A stretch of 8,073 bases of DNA from an uncultured Bacilli bacterium (GTDB lineage Bacteria > Bacillota_I > Bacilli_A > RF39 > UBA660), in the NCBI GenBank assembly GCA_947627525.1, contig CANQWJ010000052.1, positions 1 to 8,073 on the forward strand, written 5' to 3'. The position numbers and the translations under genes are program-made. Shown here one piece after another: positions 1 to 7,700 of the stretch. Position 1 is the first letter of the stretch, and each line of letters starts with the position of its first letter. The notes under the pieces were generated by a model. That model made no database searches, had not been told where the DNA came from, and saw nothing but the letters and a program-made list of their open reading frames with translations.

Positions 1-529
1 CAAAACTATTAACTTTAATATTTTCTTGTGCTACCATAAGAGCAGTATCACCATCTAAACACTGAGCATTTATATCAGCACCAAGAAGAATTAAAGCATT
101 TAAAATTCTAATTTCACCATTAATAACACTAAAAATAACTGGTGTTACTCCATAATAACTACTTTTATTAATATCAGCTCCACTATTAACTAATAATTTA
201 AAAGTATCAAATAGTCCGTTACTACAACAAATGATTAAAGGTGTCATACCTTGCTCTCGTTCTTGATAATTAACATCAGCGCCTTTAGCAATTAACTCTT
301 TTATCTTTTTATTAATAGACGTATTAACTGCTCTTTGTTGCGTAGTCATATCTTTTAATAACCTATTTTTGTGAGCTAAATCTTTTACTAAATAAAATAG
401 TTCTTTCCCTAGTCTTTCTTTTTCTTCTTCTAATACTTCTGGTATAACAAGTTCACTTTTCTTAAAGCCCATTTTTTCTAGCTTTTGAATTTTTTCAGCT
501 TCTAAGTGTTCTAAATCTACTGAATTCAT
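1..529 (-). CDS. Ankyrin-repeat protein, N-terminal part (C-terminus runs off the window)
   Basis: Reading leftwards from the ATG at 529-527, the frame stays open for 176 codons to the window edge, so the C-terminus is missing. Residues 1-70 look helical and charged, with many Glu, Lys and Leu. From about residue 71 there are ankyrin-type units: IKELIAKGADVN (76-87), then GMTPLIICCSNG with LLVNSGADIN (94-121), then GVTPVIFSVINGE with LILLGADINAQ (127-156), and the start of another at DGDTALMVA (159-167). The repeated GADxN and TPL/TAL signatures make the family assignment firm. Ankyrin repeats bind protein partners, but the ligand cannot be read from sequence. There is no signal peptide, so it is probably cytoplasmic. 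Its ATG shares an ATGA overlap (526-529) with the ATPase stop. Its own ribosome site (AGAAGG, about 10 nt upstream) is modest, which suggests translational coupling. An effector domain beyond position 1 cannot be excluded. Confidence 0.87.
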   Translation of the reverse strand, partial: MNSVDLEHLEAEKIQKLEKMGFKKSELVIPEVLEEEKERLGKELFYLVKDLAHKNRLLKDMTTQQRAVNTSINKKIKELIAKGADVNYQEREQGMTPLIICCSNGLFDTFKLLVNSGADINKSSYYGVTPVIFSVINGEIRILNALILLGADINAQCLDGDTALMVAQENIKVNSF

Positions 530-2382
530 TTTTGATAAACCTTCTTATTAGCCATCATCTTTTTAGATGCTGTTTGGCAAGATGTAATATCATTAGAAAA
601 TTCTTCTTCTTGATCAATAACTTCAGTAACTATACCATTTTCTGTTGCACGACATTGTGAAGTTCTACGAGAAGGATAAAGAGCATCAATAAATTTTTCA
701 ACGCTATTTCCTTTAAAATATAAATGATATACATTTTCATCAACTAGTGAAATAGTTGGATCATCATCAATTTTTTCAAGTTCAGCACCATTATTTCTTA
801 AATTAATAGTAGAGTCACAACATATTAAAGCATCAACAATACCAAATTCAATATCATAACCCATCTTAACAGGTTGGGCATTATATATTTGCCTTCCTAA
901 AGAAATAAACTTACTTATTTCTTTTAAAAATGAATAAGGATTAACAGGAAGTGAAGACATAAATTTATATACTGGTTTATTACCTTCCTCAAGATTATAA
1001 GTAACAATTAAATGCTCGCCATCCTCTTCTTTGAGCATAATACCATTTTCATATATTGTAGCTCCAATGGAAGAAGCATTTGCTATCATCTTTTTTATTA
1101 ACTCGGCATGTGATAAACCATCAAACACCACTTCAGCAACACTATACCAATCATTTGCTAGTTGAAAGATGTCAAATCCTCTTTTAACATATAATGATTC
1201 ATCACCAAAATTACTAAGAGCCTTAGGTCTTTCAGTTGTTACCAATTTACCATTTTCTAAAAGAATCTTTTCTTTTTCATCATCTAATAATTTTCGATGT
1301 TCCTCTTCTAGACTAGCAAAACGACTACTATATTTATCAATTAACCCTTGTAATTCAAAAATTTTATCTGTTAATTTTTTTGATTCACCAGTGAAAAGTT
1401 TACTGGCAATCAAAGTATTGATGTCAACTTGTTCTTTATTAGAGCCATCATCATTTTTCATTGCCATAATAACATCTTTAAGTTTATTATTATTCTTTTT
1501 TAAACTTGATTCAAAACTTTTAACATCATCTTCAATTTTTAACATATTTTCAATGATATTAGTATATATATCATTTTTAGTGAAGCCACCAGACTGTAAT
1601 AACAAGAAAGCATCCATAAGAGCTTGTTGACATTCAGAACAAGATGGCAATTTAGTGTAAAGACTACGATTATCATATACTTGTTGATAAATTAAAACCA
1701 CTAAGTTTAGTAATTCGTCAGCAATACCATTCTTAGCAACAAACTTTTGAAGGATTTGAAACATACGATCTGGTGCCATATAATCAAGTCTAATTAGACG
1801 GTTACGGCGAACCATTGGCTCAGACAAATCAACACGCATATCATTTTTACATAAAAATACTTGTAGTTTACCAAAATTTTCTGGTTTTATTTGAATATCG
1901 CCATGTTGAATTGTGTTTATTCTTCCTTCTTGGAGAAAGTTATTAAAGAAGGTATCGGTTGAATCACGGGCTTTATCATATTCATCCATCTTTAAAATGA
2001 CATAATTTCCTTCATTGACAAGTTTTATGGCTTTTAAAATCGTTCCCGGAATTCTAATTTTAGAAGTATCACTCTCAAAAGTTGCGACGACATCAATATC
2101 TTCATACAAATCATCTTTCCCCGTTTCAGCATCAAGCTGAAAATTGATGAACTGTACTGGTACTTCTAATAATTCTTGGGCAACTTTAGTATAGGCATCA
2201 ACAAAACTAGTTTTACCACAACCACTAGGTCCATCTAAACATAGGGAATAAACTTCTTGCCCTACTGAGTTTCTATTTATTAAATAGTAAAGTGATAGAT
2301 AAGCTTTAGATAAGGCATAGTCATCAATATAATAACCATTCTTTTCAAATAATTGTTTAACTTTTTCCTTTGTCATTGTCAT
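526..2382 (-). CDS. MoxR-like AAA+ ATPase with coiled-coil and uncharacterised C-terminal region
   Basis: This 618-aa protein is a cytoplasmic ATPase of the AAA+ class. Visible landmarks are Walker A GPSGCGKT (51-58), a MoxR-like segment IRIPGTILKAIK (109-120), Walker B YVILKMDEYDKA (127-138, with D133 and E134), a sensor-1-like Asn in CKNDMR (N180), and an arginine-finger-like MVRRNR (190-195). The AAA module occupies about residues 5-280. MoxR proteins are usually near 300-350 aa; here about 280 residues follow. They comprise a Lys/Glu-rich probable coiled coil (about 285-375) and an alpha/beta-looking region (about 395-575) that I do not recognise. The family hydrolyses ATP to remodel partners, typically with a VWA protein, and the gene upstream encodes one. 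I chose the ATG at 2382 because AAAGGAGT lies 9 nt upstream; the alternative ATG two codons later would be too far. Its start overlaps the VWA stop and its stop overlaps the ankyrin start. The specific substrate is unknown. Confidence 0.92.
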   Translation of the reverse strand: MTMTKEKVKQLFEKNGYYIDDYALSKAYLSLYYLINRNSVGQEVYSLCLDGPSGCGKTSFVDAYTKVAQELLEVPVQFINFQLDAETGKDDLYEDIDVVATFESDTSKIRIPGTILKAIKLVNEGNYVILKMDEYDKARDSTDTFFNNFLQEGRINTIQHGDIQIKPENFGKLQVFLCKNDMRVDLSEPMVRRNRLIRLDYMAPDRMFQILQKFVAKNGIADELLNLVVLIYQQVYDNRSLYTKLPSCSECQQALMDAFLLLQSGGFTKNDIYTNIIENMLKIEDDVKSFESSLKKNNNKLKDVIMAMKNDDGSNKEQVDINTLIASKLFTGESKKLTDKIFELQGLIDKYSSRFASLEEEHRKLLDDEKEKILLENGKLVTTERPKALSNFGDESLYVKRGFDIFQLANDWYSVAEVVFDGLSHAELIKKMIANASSIGATIYENGIMLKEEDGEHLIVTYNLEEGNKPVYKFMSSLPVNPYSFLKEISKFISLGRQIYNAQPVKMGYDIEFGIVDALICCDSTINLRNNGAELEKIDDDPTISLVDENVYHLYFKGNSVEKFIDALYPSRRTSQCRATENGIVTEVIDQEEEFSNDITSCQTASKKMMANKKVYQK

Positions 2383-4655
2383 TTTTTCTTACTCCTTTCA
2401 TCAGGTCTTTTTTGCAAGACTTTTTTACCATTATCGATATAACATAAAGTTTCAAAACGGTTTTCATTTACTCTCACTAAAGCATTTAAAATATCTTGTG
2501 GAGTCTTAACTTTGTACATAAAACCTTCAAAATTAGAAGTATTTCTGGTAGTGTATCCATCTTCAAAACAAAACCAGTATACTTGTGTATGATGCGAGAG
2601 ATTTTCCACTTCCGTCTTAGGATCGAAGTCAGCAAAAATAGCACATTTTTCAGCTCGTTTAGAAATTAAATAAACATCAATATTTTGACCAATATATTTA
2701 TAAGTAACGTTGGAGTCCTTCATCTTCTTTTCAAAGTTAGACTGTTCTTTCTCACTTAATGACAAGTAACCCGCTCGTTCTATTACAGATGCCAAAGTCT
2801 TAACATCAATTTCTCCTCTAATACTTTCAATTTGTAGATTGACTTTTTCATTAAAGCCAACTAAAACTTTAACTTTTTTCTTCAACAATTCAATAGCAAT
2901 CGTCGCAAGCATATTAGTATATTTAGACATACTACCAGACATGTCAAAATAAAAGGATAAGGGAACATTTTGACTAGTTCCATCTTCATAATCATAGGAA
3001 TATTTATCATTTAATACTTTATTTAATTGGTGTGTTCGCGAGTGAATGACAACATCTTTAACTTCCCATTTATAATAACCCTCACACTTTTCTAGAGAAT
3101 TAGCACGATGATTTAAATCACTATCACGTTTACAAAAACGTTGATTTAAGAATTTGGTTATGAGAGTACGAATAATACTATCAGGAAGATCTGTGCTACC
3201 ATTGGTATCAATCGCATAACCGCCTCCTCTATTTCTTTTGTCAAAAGGTGGCAAATCATTCAATTGATTAAGGAAATTATTAGCTTGTTCAGATAAGATT
3301 GATTCTTTTTCTTCTTGTTTATCTTCAGTTCCTTCATTGTCTGTTTCTTTATCACTAGTGTCTTCTTCTAAAGAAGCATCATTACTTGAAGAATTATCAA
3401 GATCATCACTATTATCCTGATTGTCACTATCATTTTCTTCATTAGAACTATCACTATCTTTATTTATGTCATCTTTAATACTACTATTTTCATCTAAAGA
3501 AGACTTCTCTTTTCCAGCATCTCTTGAATCACTAGAACTATCATTTTGATTAGTTGACTCAGAAGAGTCATTTCCATCATTACTTCCATTGTTATCTTCA
3601 TTTTTAGGTTTATTATCATTATTTGAATCATTAAGAAAATCTTCAAAGCTACCCTCTTCACTACTATTATTTGAATCACTACCATCTTGCTCAGAAGTTG
3701 TATCATTACCAGTTAATTGACTATTTTCCTGTTCATTAGAATCAGTAGCATTATTTGAATCTTCTTCACTATCGCTATTATTATTATTTATAGAAGGGCT
3801 TTCTTTTTCGTCATCACCTAAATCATTGGAACTATCATTTTGACTAGTTGATTCAGAAGAATTATTTCCATCATTACTTTCATTGTTATCTTCATTTTTA
3901 GATTTATTATCATTATTTGAATCATCAAGAAAATCTTCAAAGCTACCTCCTTCATCGCTATTATTAGAGTCATCTTCAATATCGCTATTATCATTTATAG
4001 AAGGCTGTTCTTTTCCAACATCTCTTAAATCATTGGAACTATCGTTTTGATTAGTTGATTCAGAAGAATCATTTTCATTATTAATTCCATTGTCATCTTC
4101 ATTTTTAGATTTACTATCACTATCTACATCATCAAGAAAGTCTTCAAAGCTACCTCCTTCATCACTATTATTTGAATCATTACTTTCACTAGAATTTTCT
4201 AGACTTTCATTGGAACTTGTCTCTTCCTTTGGTGCCTCTTCTTCATAACTTTTTACACTATTTGAATCACTTTCTTTACTAGCATCAGCATTATTTTCTA
4301 CATTACTTGATAAATTATTATCAGAATCATCATTATCTTGCTTTGATGATTGCTCATTAGAACTAGCACTATTACTTGAAGTATTTCCTTTTTCGCCATT
4401 TTCTTCTTTATCACTCAAATCAGACTTACTACTATCTTCATCGACATTATCTGATTCATTACTAATATTTTTGTCATCACTACTTTCTTTCGAAGCTATT
4501 TGTTGGTCATCAATTGTGTCATTATTCTTCTTGGAACTAGACGTAGATGATTCTGAAAAATCACTATTATTTATTTCATCACCATTTAATAAATTATCTT
4601 GATTTCCATTATTGTTAGGAGAAACCATATTTTTTATAAAATGCCAAAATTTCAT
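2379..4655 (-). CDS. VWA/MIDAS-domain protein with a long acidic, repetitive N-terminal region
   Basis: This 758-aa protein is the first gene of the minus operon. After a short aromatic and basic N-terminus (MKFWHFIKNMV), residues of about 13-455 are low-complexity Ser, Asp, Asn and Glu, almost certainly disordered. They include three repeats carrying GSFEDFL (S169, S238 and S336). A conserved-looking linker follows, with RGGGYAID (476-483) and a mixed alpha/beta segment. The VWA domain begins near residue 563. Its MIDAS DMSGSM (571-576; D571, S573, S575) would bind a divalent metal, and FADFDP (674-679) matches the position of the second MIDAS strand. VWA domains of this type recruit substrates for a partner MoxR AAA+ ATPase, and that partner is the next gene. 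There is no signal peptide, membrane helix or LPxTG motif, so a surface-adhesin reading of the Ser-Asp region is unlikely. The start is fixed by a strong AAAGGAGGGA site. The MIDAS third-loop threonine could not be assigned. Confidence 0.9.
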   Translation of the reverse strand: MKFWHFIKNMVSPNNNGNQDNLLNGDEINNSDFSESSTSSSKKNNDTIDDQQIASKESSDDKNISNESDNVDEDSSKSDLSDKEENGEKGNTSSNSASSNEQSSKQDNDDSDNNLSSNVENNADASKESDSNSVKSYEEEAPKEETSSNESLENSSESNDSNNSDEGGSFEDFLDDVDSDSKSKNEDDNGINNENDSSESTNQNDSSNDLRDVGKEQPSINDNSDIEDDSNNSDEGGSFEDFLDDSNNDNKSKNEDNNESNDGNNSSESTSQNDSSNDLGDDEKESPSINNNNSDSEEDSNNATDSNEQENSQLTGNDTTSEQDGSDSNNSSEEGSFEDFLNDSNNDNKPKNEDNNGSNDGNDSSESTNQNDSSSDSRDAGKEKSSLDENSSIKDDINKDSDSSNEENDSDNQDNSDDLDNSSSNDASLEEDTSDKETDNEGTEDKQEEKESILSEQANNFLNQLNDLPPFDKRNRGGGYAIDTNGSTDLPDSIIRTLITKFLNQRFCKRDSDLNHRANSLEKCEGYYKWEVKDVVIHSRTHQLNKVLNDKYSYDYEDGTSQNVPLSFYFDMSGSMSKYTNMLATIAIELLKKKVKVLVGFNEKVNLQIESIRGEIDVKTLASVIERAGYLSLSEKEQSNFEKKMKDSNVTYKYIGQNIDVYLISKRAEKCAIFADFDPKTEVENLSHHTQVYWFCFEDGYTTRNTSNFEGFMYKVKTPQDILNALVRVNENRFETLCYIDNGKKVLQKRPDERSKKK
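2391..2398 (-). promoter_or_regulatory. Ribosome binding site of the ATPase gene, inside the VWA coding sequence
   Basis: AAAGGAGT on the minus strand lies within the last codons of the VWA gene (encoding part of DERSKKK). It sits 9 nt before the ATG at 2382, and this spacing selects that ATG over the in-frame ATG at 2376. The ATPase can therefore be initiated both by coupling through the ATGA overlap and by its own site. Confidence 0.8.
3537..4178 (-). repeat. Three in-frame 141-nt repeats (47 aa) in the acidic region of the VWA protein
   Basis: Three gap-free copies lie at 4038-4178, 3831-3971 and 3537-3677. Each encodes an N-N/S-rich lead, the GSFEDFL(D/N)D core, then K(S/P)KNEDxN and SSEST(N/S)QNDSS. 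The copies are closely alike at the DNA level, so they look like recent duplications rather than convergent low complexity. Start-to-start distances are 207 and 294 nt. The first equals a fuller 69-aa unit, with a weaker GKExxSI tail after the core. The second contains about 29 additional residues of Ser/Asn/Glu/Thr-rich sequence. Copy number in this tract could vary between strains. Confidence 0.9.
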
Positions 4656-4660
4656 AATAG

Positions 4661-4670
4661 TCCCTCCTTT
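4661..4670 (-). promoter_or_regulatory. Strong ribosome binding site of the VWA gene
   Basis: AAAGGAGGGA on the minus strand contains the full AGGAGG core, about 7 nt before the ATG at 4655. It is the best Shine-Dalgarno match in the window and fixes the start of the operon's first gene. Confidence 0.88.
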
Positions 4671-4681
4671 TATGACTTATT

Positions 4682-4710
4682 ATTATATTTTTAAAAGTAC
4701 TTTTAGTCAA
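4682..4710 (-). promoter_or_regulatory. Sigma-70/SigA-type promoter for the VWA-ATPase-ankyrin operon
   Basis: On the minus strand the -35 box is TTGACT (4710-4705) and the -10 box is a consensus TATAAT (4687-4682), separated by exactly 17 bp. Transcription would begin near 4675 and give a leader of only about 20 nt before the ATG at 4655. No other promoter-like site is evident before the downstream genes, which fits one polycistronic mRNA. Confidence 0.82.
4692..4705. promoter_or_regulatory. 14-bp perfect palindrome, candidate operator
   Basis: TAAAAGTACTTTTA is self-complementary over 14 bp. It lies between the -35 and -10 boxes of the minus promoter and touches the last base of the -35 box. 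A dimeric repressor bound there would block that promoter. The position is visible in the sequence; the regulatory role is inferred. A/T-rich palindromes of this size can arise by chance in such DNA. Confidence 0.45.
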
Positions 4711-4729
4711 TTAAAACCTCAGTTTTTCC

Positions 4730-4758
4730 TTGCTTTTTTACTAATTAAATGATAAAAT
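4730..4758 (+). promoter_or_regulatory. Sigma-70/SigA-type promoter for the LRR gene
   Basis: The -35-like TTGCTT (4730-4735) and -10-like TAAAAT (4753-4758) are separated by 17 bp. Transcription would start near 4765, giving a leader of about 22 nt. It is a weaker match than the divergent promoter, whose -35 box lies only 19 bp away, so the two promoters are back to back and could share a regulator. Confidence 0.68.
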
Positions 4759-4773
4759 AAACCACTAATTAAA
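4740..4773 (+). repeat. 10-bp direct repeat flanking the LRR promoter -10 box
   Basis: ACTAATTAAA occurs at 4740-4749, inside the promoter spacer, and again at 4764-4773, over the predicted transcription start and just before the ribosome site. The copies are 24 bp apart start to start. A shorter AATTAAA also occurs at 4709-4715. These could be protein-binding half sites, but A/T-rich words recur easily in this background. Confidence 0.4.
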
Positions 4774-4777
4774 GGGG
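4771..4777 (+). promoter_or_regulatory. Ribosome binding site of the LRR gene
   Basis: AAAGGGG ends 9 nt before the ATG at 4787. It is a moderate Shine-Dalgarno match, weaker than that of the divergent VWA gene. No better ATG lies nearby, so it supports the chosen start. Confidence 0.65.
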
Positions 4778-4786
4778 AAACAAAAA

Positions 4787-7700
4787 ATGGTAATTTTAGA
4801 GGATGAAAAACATACTAAAATTTTAAAAGAGATTGAACCAAATGATATCATAAATGGTACTCTTACAATACCTAAGGGGATAGAAAAAATTGATTCTAAC
4901 CTTCTTTTGAATTGCCATAATTTAAGAAAAGTTGTCCTTCCTGATACACTTAAGGAAATAGGACTTAGTGCTTTTGAAGGTTGTACTAGTTTAGAGGAAA
5001 TCATAAGTAGTGAAAATTGTCATGTAAATATTTCAAGAAGATCTTTTAAGAATTGTCGTCGTTTAAAGGAAATACCATCTTGTATTACTAATTTTCCAGA
5101 ATTGGCTTTTAGTAATTGTTCTTCTTTAAAAAAGATTACATTTAACAATTATGTAGAAGTCGGTCGTGCTTGTTTTAGAGGGTGTACTTCTTTAAAGGAA
5201 GTTATTAATTCAGAGTTCTTGACTAAAATGGAAAGTTTTGCTTTTTCAGGATGTAAAAGTCTTAAAAAAATAGTTATTGGTCCTTATCTTGATAGGATTG
5301 CTGCTGAAGTTTTTAGTAATTGTACTTCTTTAGAGGAAGTGATATTAAATGACAGTATTAAAACAATTGGGACAAGAGCCTTTTATAATTGTCATAAATT
5401 ATATAAAATTAATCTTCCATGGCTTTTAGAGTACATAGGAAAAGAAAGCTTTAAATATTGTAATAGCATCGAAGAAATTACAATACCACCTCTTCTAGAA
5501 AAGTTTGGTGATTTAGCTTTTTCATATATGAATTCCTTAAAGAAAATTAATGTTCATGGTGCTAATAAAAACTTGATGACACCCGATCATAAAGTGTTAA
5601 TCGATAAGCGATGTCAAGCACTCGTTTTATACGCTAATGGTTGTGAAGAGGAAAGTTATTCTGTTAGTAAATTATGTTATCGTCTTGAAGGAATTGATAA
5701 AGAAATAATTGATCCTATTTTTTCAATCGGTAAATATGCCTTTGCTGGTAGTAAAAAACTAAAAGAATTATCATTACCAACTGTTTGTAAAGATATAGAG
5801 TATAATGCCTTTATAGATTGTGATAATCTAAAAACACTTAGAATCGGTGCCATTCCTCTTTTTCCTATGAGTTCTATTATGATTCGCGAAAATTATTTAT
5901 TTCCTTATTCATTTGATGGAAAAACAGGATACTTTCCCTTTGAAATTTTAGAATATGATGGTTATCTTCCCGATTTAGAGGATCAAGAAGACACTAACTT
6001 AACAAAGAAATATAAACAACCATTTAACATATCAGGAATTTCTAACTTAAGTGAAATAGATAATCAAATTAAAGAAATTCATCTTAAAGGTAATTGGAGT
6101 TTACTTGGTGATTTTAAAAATTTAAAAAATCTTAAAAAAGTCTATATTGATGACGTTGGTCCATTCAAAGTTAGTGATTTTCCTGATGGCGTTGAATTTA
6201 TTTTTGCGAATGGCGTAAGTGGAAAAGATCTTCAAAATGTATCACTACATGCTCCAGGATATAGATACATACTATACACATACAAAGATGGTACTTTTAT
6301 AGTTGAAAAAGATGGTACTTATAGAACAACATCCACATCGGACATTTCTGAAAACTGTATTTATAGACCAGATGCTATTGTATTTGAACCAGGACTTTAT
6401 TTAGATTTCATGGAAGATTTAAAGAAACATAATTTTAATTGTCGTTATTTAAAAGATGGTCGTCTAATGCGCATAATGGGACCTAAAGGAAGAGAAAAGT
6501 TATTTGCACTTGTAAATCCTGATGATGAATATTTTGAATGGGTGTTAACTAATAGTAAAATATTAGGAATCTGGTACAAGGAAAATAGTGGTGAAGAAGA
6601 TTATTATAATTTATCAAACAATGATTTTGAAAAATTTGTGCGATATCGCCAAAATGATAGTGAACAAGAGAAATGTCACAAACTATTAAATGAAAATTTT
6701 AAATTATTCATAGAATTTGTCAATCTTCTAAAAGAAAACAATATTGAAGATGAAGAACTATGTAATTATCATTTCTTATCCGAAATGGGTCTTGATAAAT
6801 ATCGTGAACTTTTAAAAATTGATAAAGATTTATTACTTCGTATTTTAAAAGAGAGTGCATTATTGAGAAGTAGTGAACTACACCGTACTTTAAATGCTTC
6901 TGATTCTTCTAGTTCAGCTCTAACAAGTTTTGTTAAAACAATCAAAGAAAACAACTTAAAAGATACGTTTCTCTATAAACCTATTTTTATTAGTGAAGCT
7001 AATAACCCATTGCTTCAAAAAATGCTTTCTGTATATGATGCCAACTTAAAAAGAGCTATCAAAGCTAGTCGTATATTTGAAAAAAATGATAACAATCATG
7101 TCAATCTAAATGATTTATTAAAGCTATTCTATGTTACAGGTGCTTTAGAAAATGATCCTATCATTCGTCAAAAAGCAACAACTTTCCTTACCGAAAAGAT
7201 TTTTGCTTCAGACTATCCAAATGGAAATAATAATCCTAATCAAGTTATTGGTGATGATATCCACCGCATCTTTAACTTTAGAAATTTAAGAGATGAATAT
7301 GATCCTGAATTTGCGCAATTCTTTTTTGAAAACTATCAAGAACTAATTCAAAGAGAAAAAAATAACTCTGGTTTTATTGAACGTATTTATGATAATTTTA
7401 AGGATATAAAAAGAACTTCAACATCTGATCGTGGTGATCAACGTCAATTGAAAGTTACAATGCAAAAATGTATTAATTTTTTTACTAAGAATAAATTTAA
7501 AGAAGTTGAACCAAAATATCAAAATCTTGCCAATTTAATATCTGAATGGTATGACAGTGATCAAGATTGGCAGAATGCTAAAAAAACGTATGAAGAAGCT
7601 CTTGTAGCACCAAGAAATATTTTTGTTAAACATTACACAACTGATGACGAAGAGATTTGGGACAATAATCCTAACAATGATCTAAGAGAAAAGAAAAGTG

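Noticed and set aside
1169..1630. Open reading frame of 153 codons on the plus strand opposite the ATPase gene
   Set aside because: It is antisense to a well-supported AAA+ gene. Its Ser/Leu/Phe-rich composition is what the complement of Lys/Glu/Asp codons gives, and it has no recognisable motif.
3158..3217. Possible 19-aa hydrophobic small protein on the minus strand, preceded by AGGAGG, inside the VWA gene
   Set aside because: The AGGAGG comes from codons for the RGGG stretch of the VWA protein, so the site is explained by coding. With no promoter or independent context, I treat it as chance.
3494..3706. 70-codon Ile/Met/Leu-rich reading frame on the minus strand inside the VWA gene
   Set aside because: It is an out-of-frame shadow of the Ser/Asp/Asn repeat tract (AAT/GAT/TCA codons shifted by one), so its hydrophobicity is an artefact.
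3537..4178. CRISPR-like array or mobile repeat
   Set aside because: The repeats are in frame within one gene, encode a consistent peptide, and lack short constant repeats with unique spacers, inverted ends or target-site duplications.
2900..4655. Cell-wall adhesin of the serine-aspartate (Sdr/Clf) type
   Set aside because: Ser-Asp-rich sequence suggests it, but there is no signal peptide, LPxTG motif or C-terminal membrane segment. The C-terminus is a MIDAS domain next to its likely ATPase partner.
4656..4786. Riboswitch, small RNA or intrinsic terminator in the divergent intergenic region
   Set aside because: Both predicted leaders are only about 20 nt, and there is no GC-rich hairpin followed by a T run. 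The one palindrome fits an operator position better.
4765..5004. 79-codon reading frame on the minus strand opposite the start of the LRR gene
   Set aside because: It overlaps the LRR gene's 5' end and ribosome site, encodes nothing recognisable, and the opposite-strand gene has clear repeats, a promoter and a Shine-Dalgarno site.
6769..6954. 61-codon reading frame on the minus strand inside the LRR gene
   Set aside because: It is antisense to the helical part of the LRR protein and has no supporting motif or convincing start signal.
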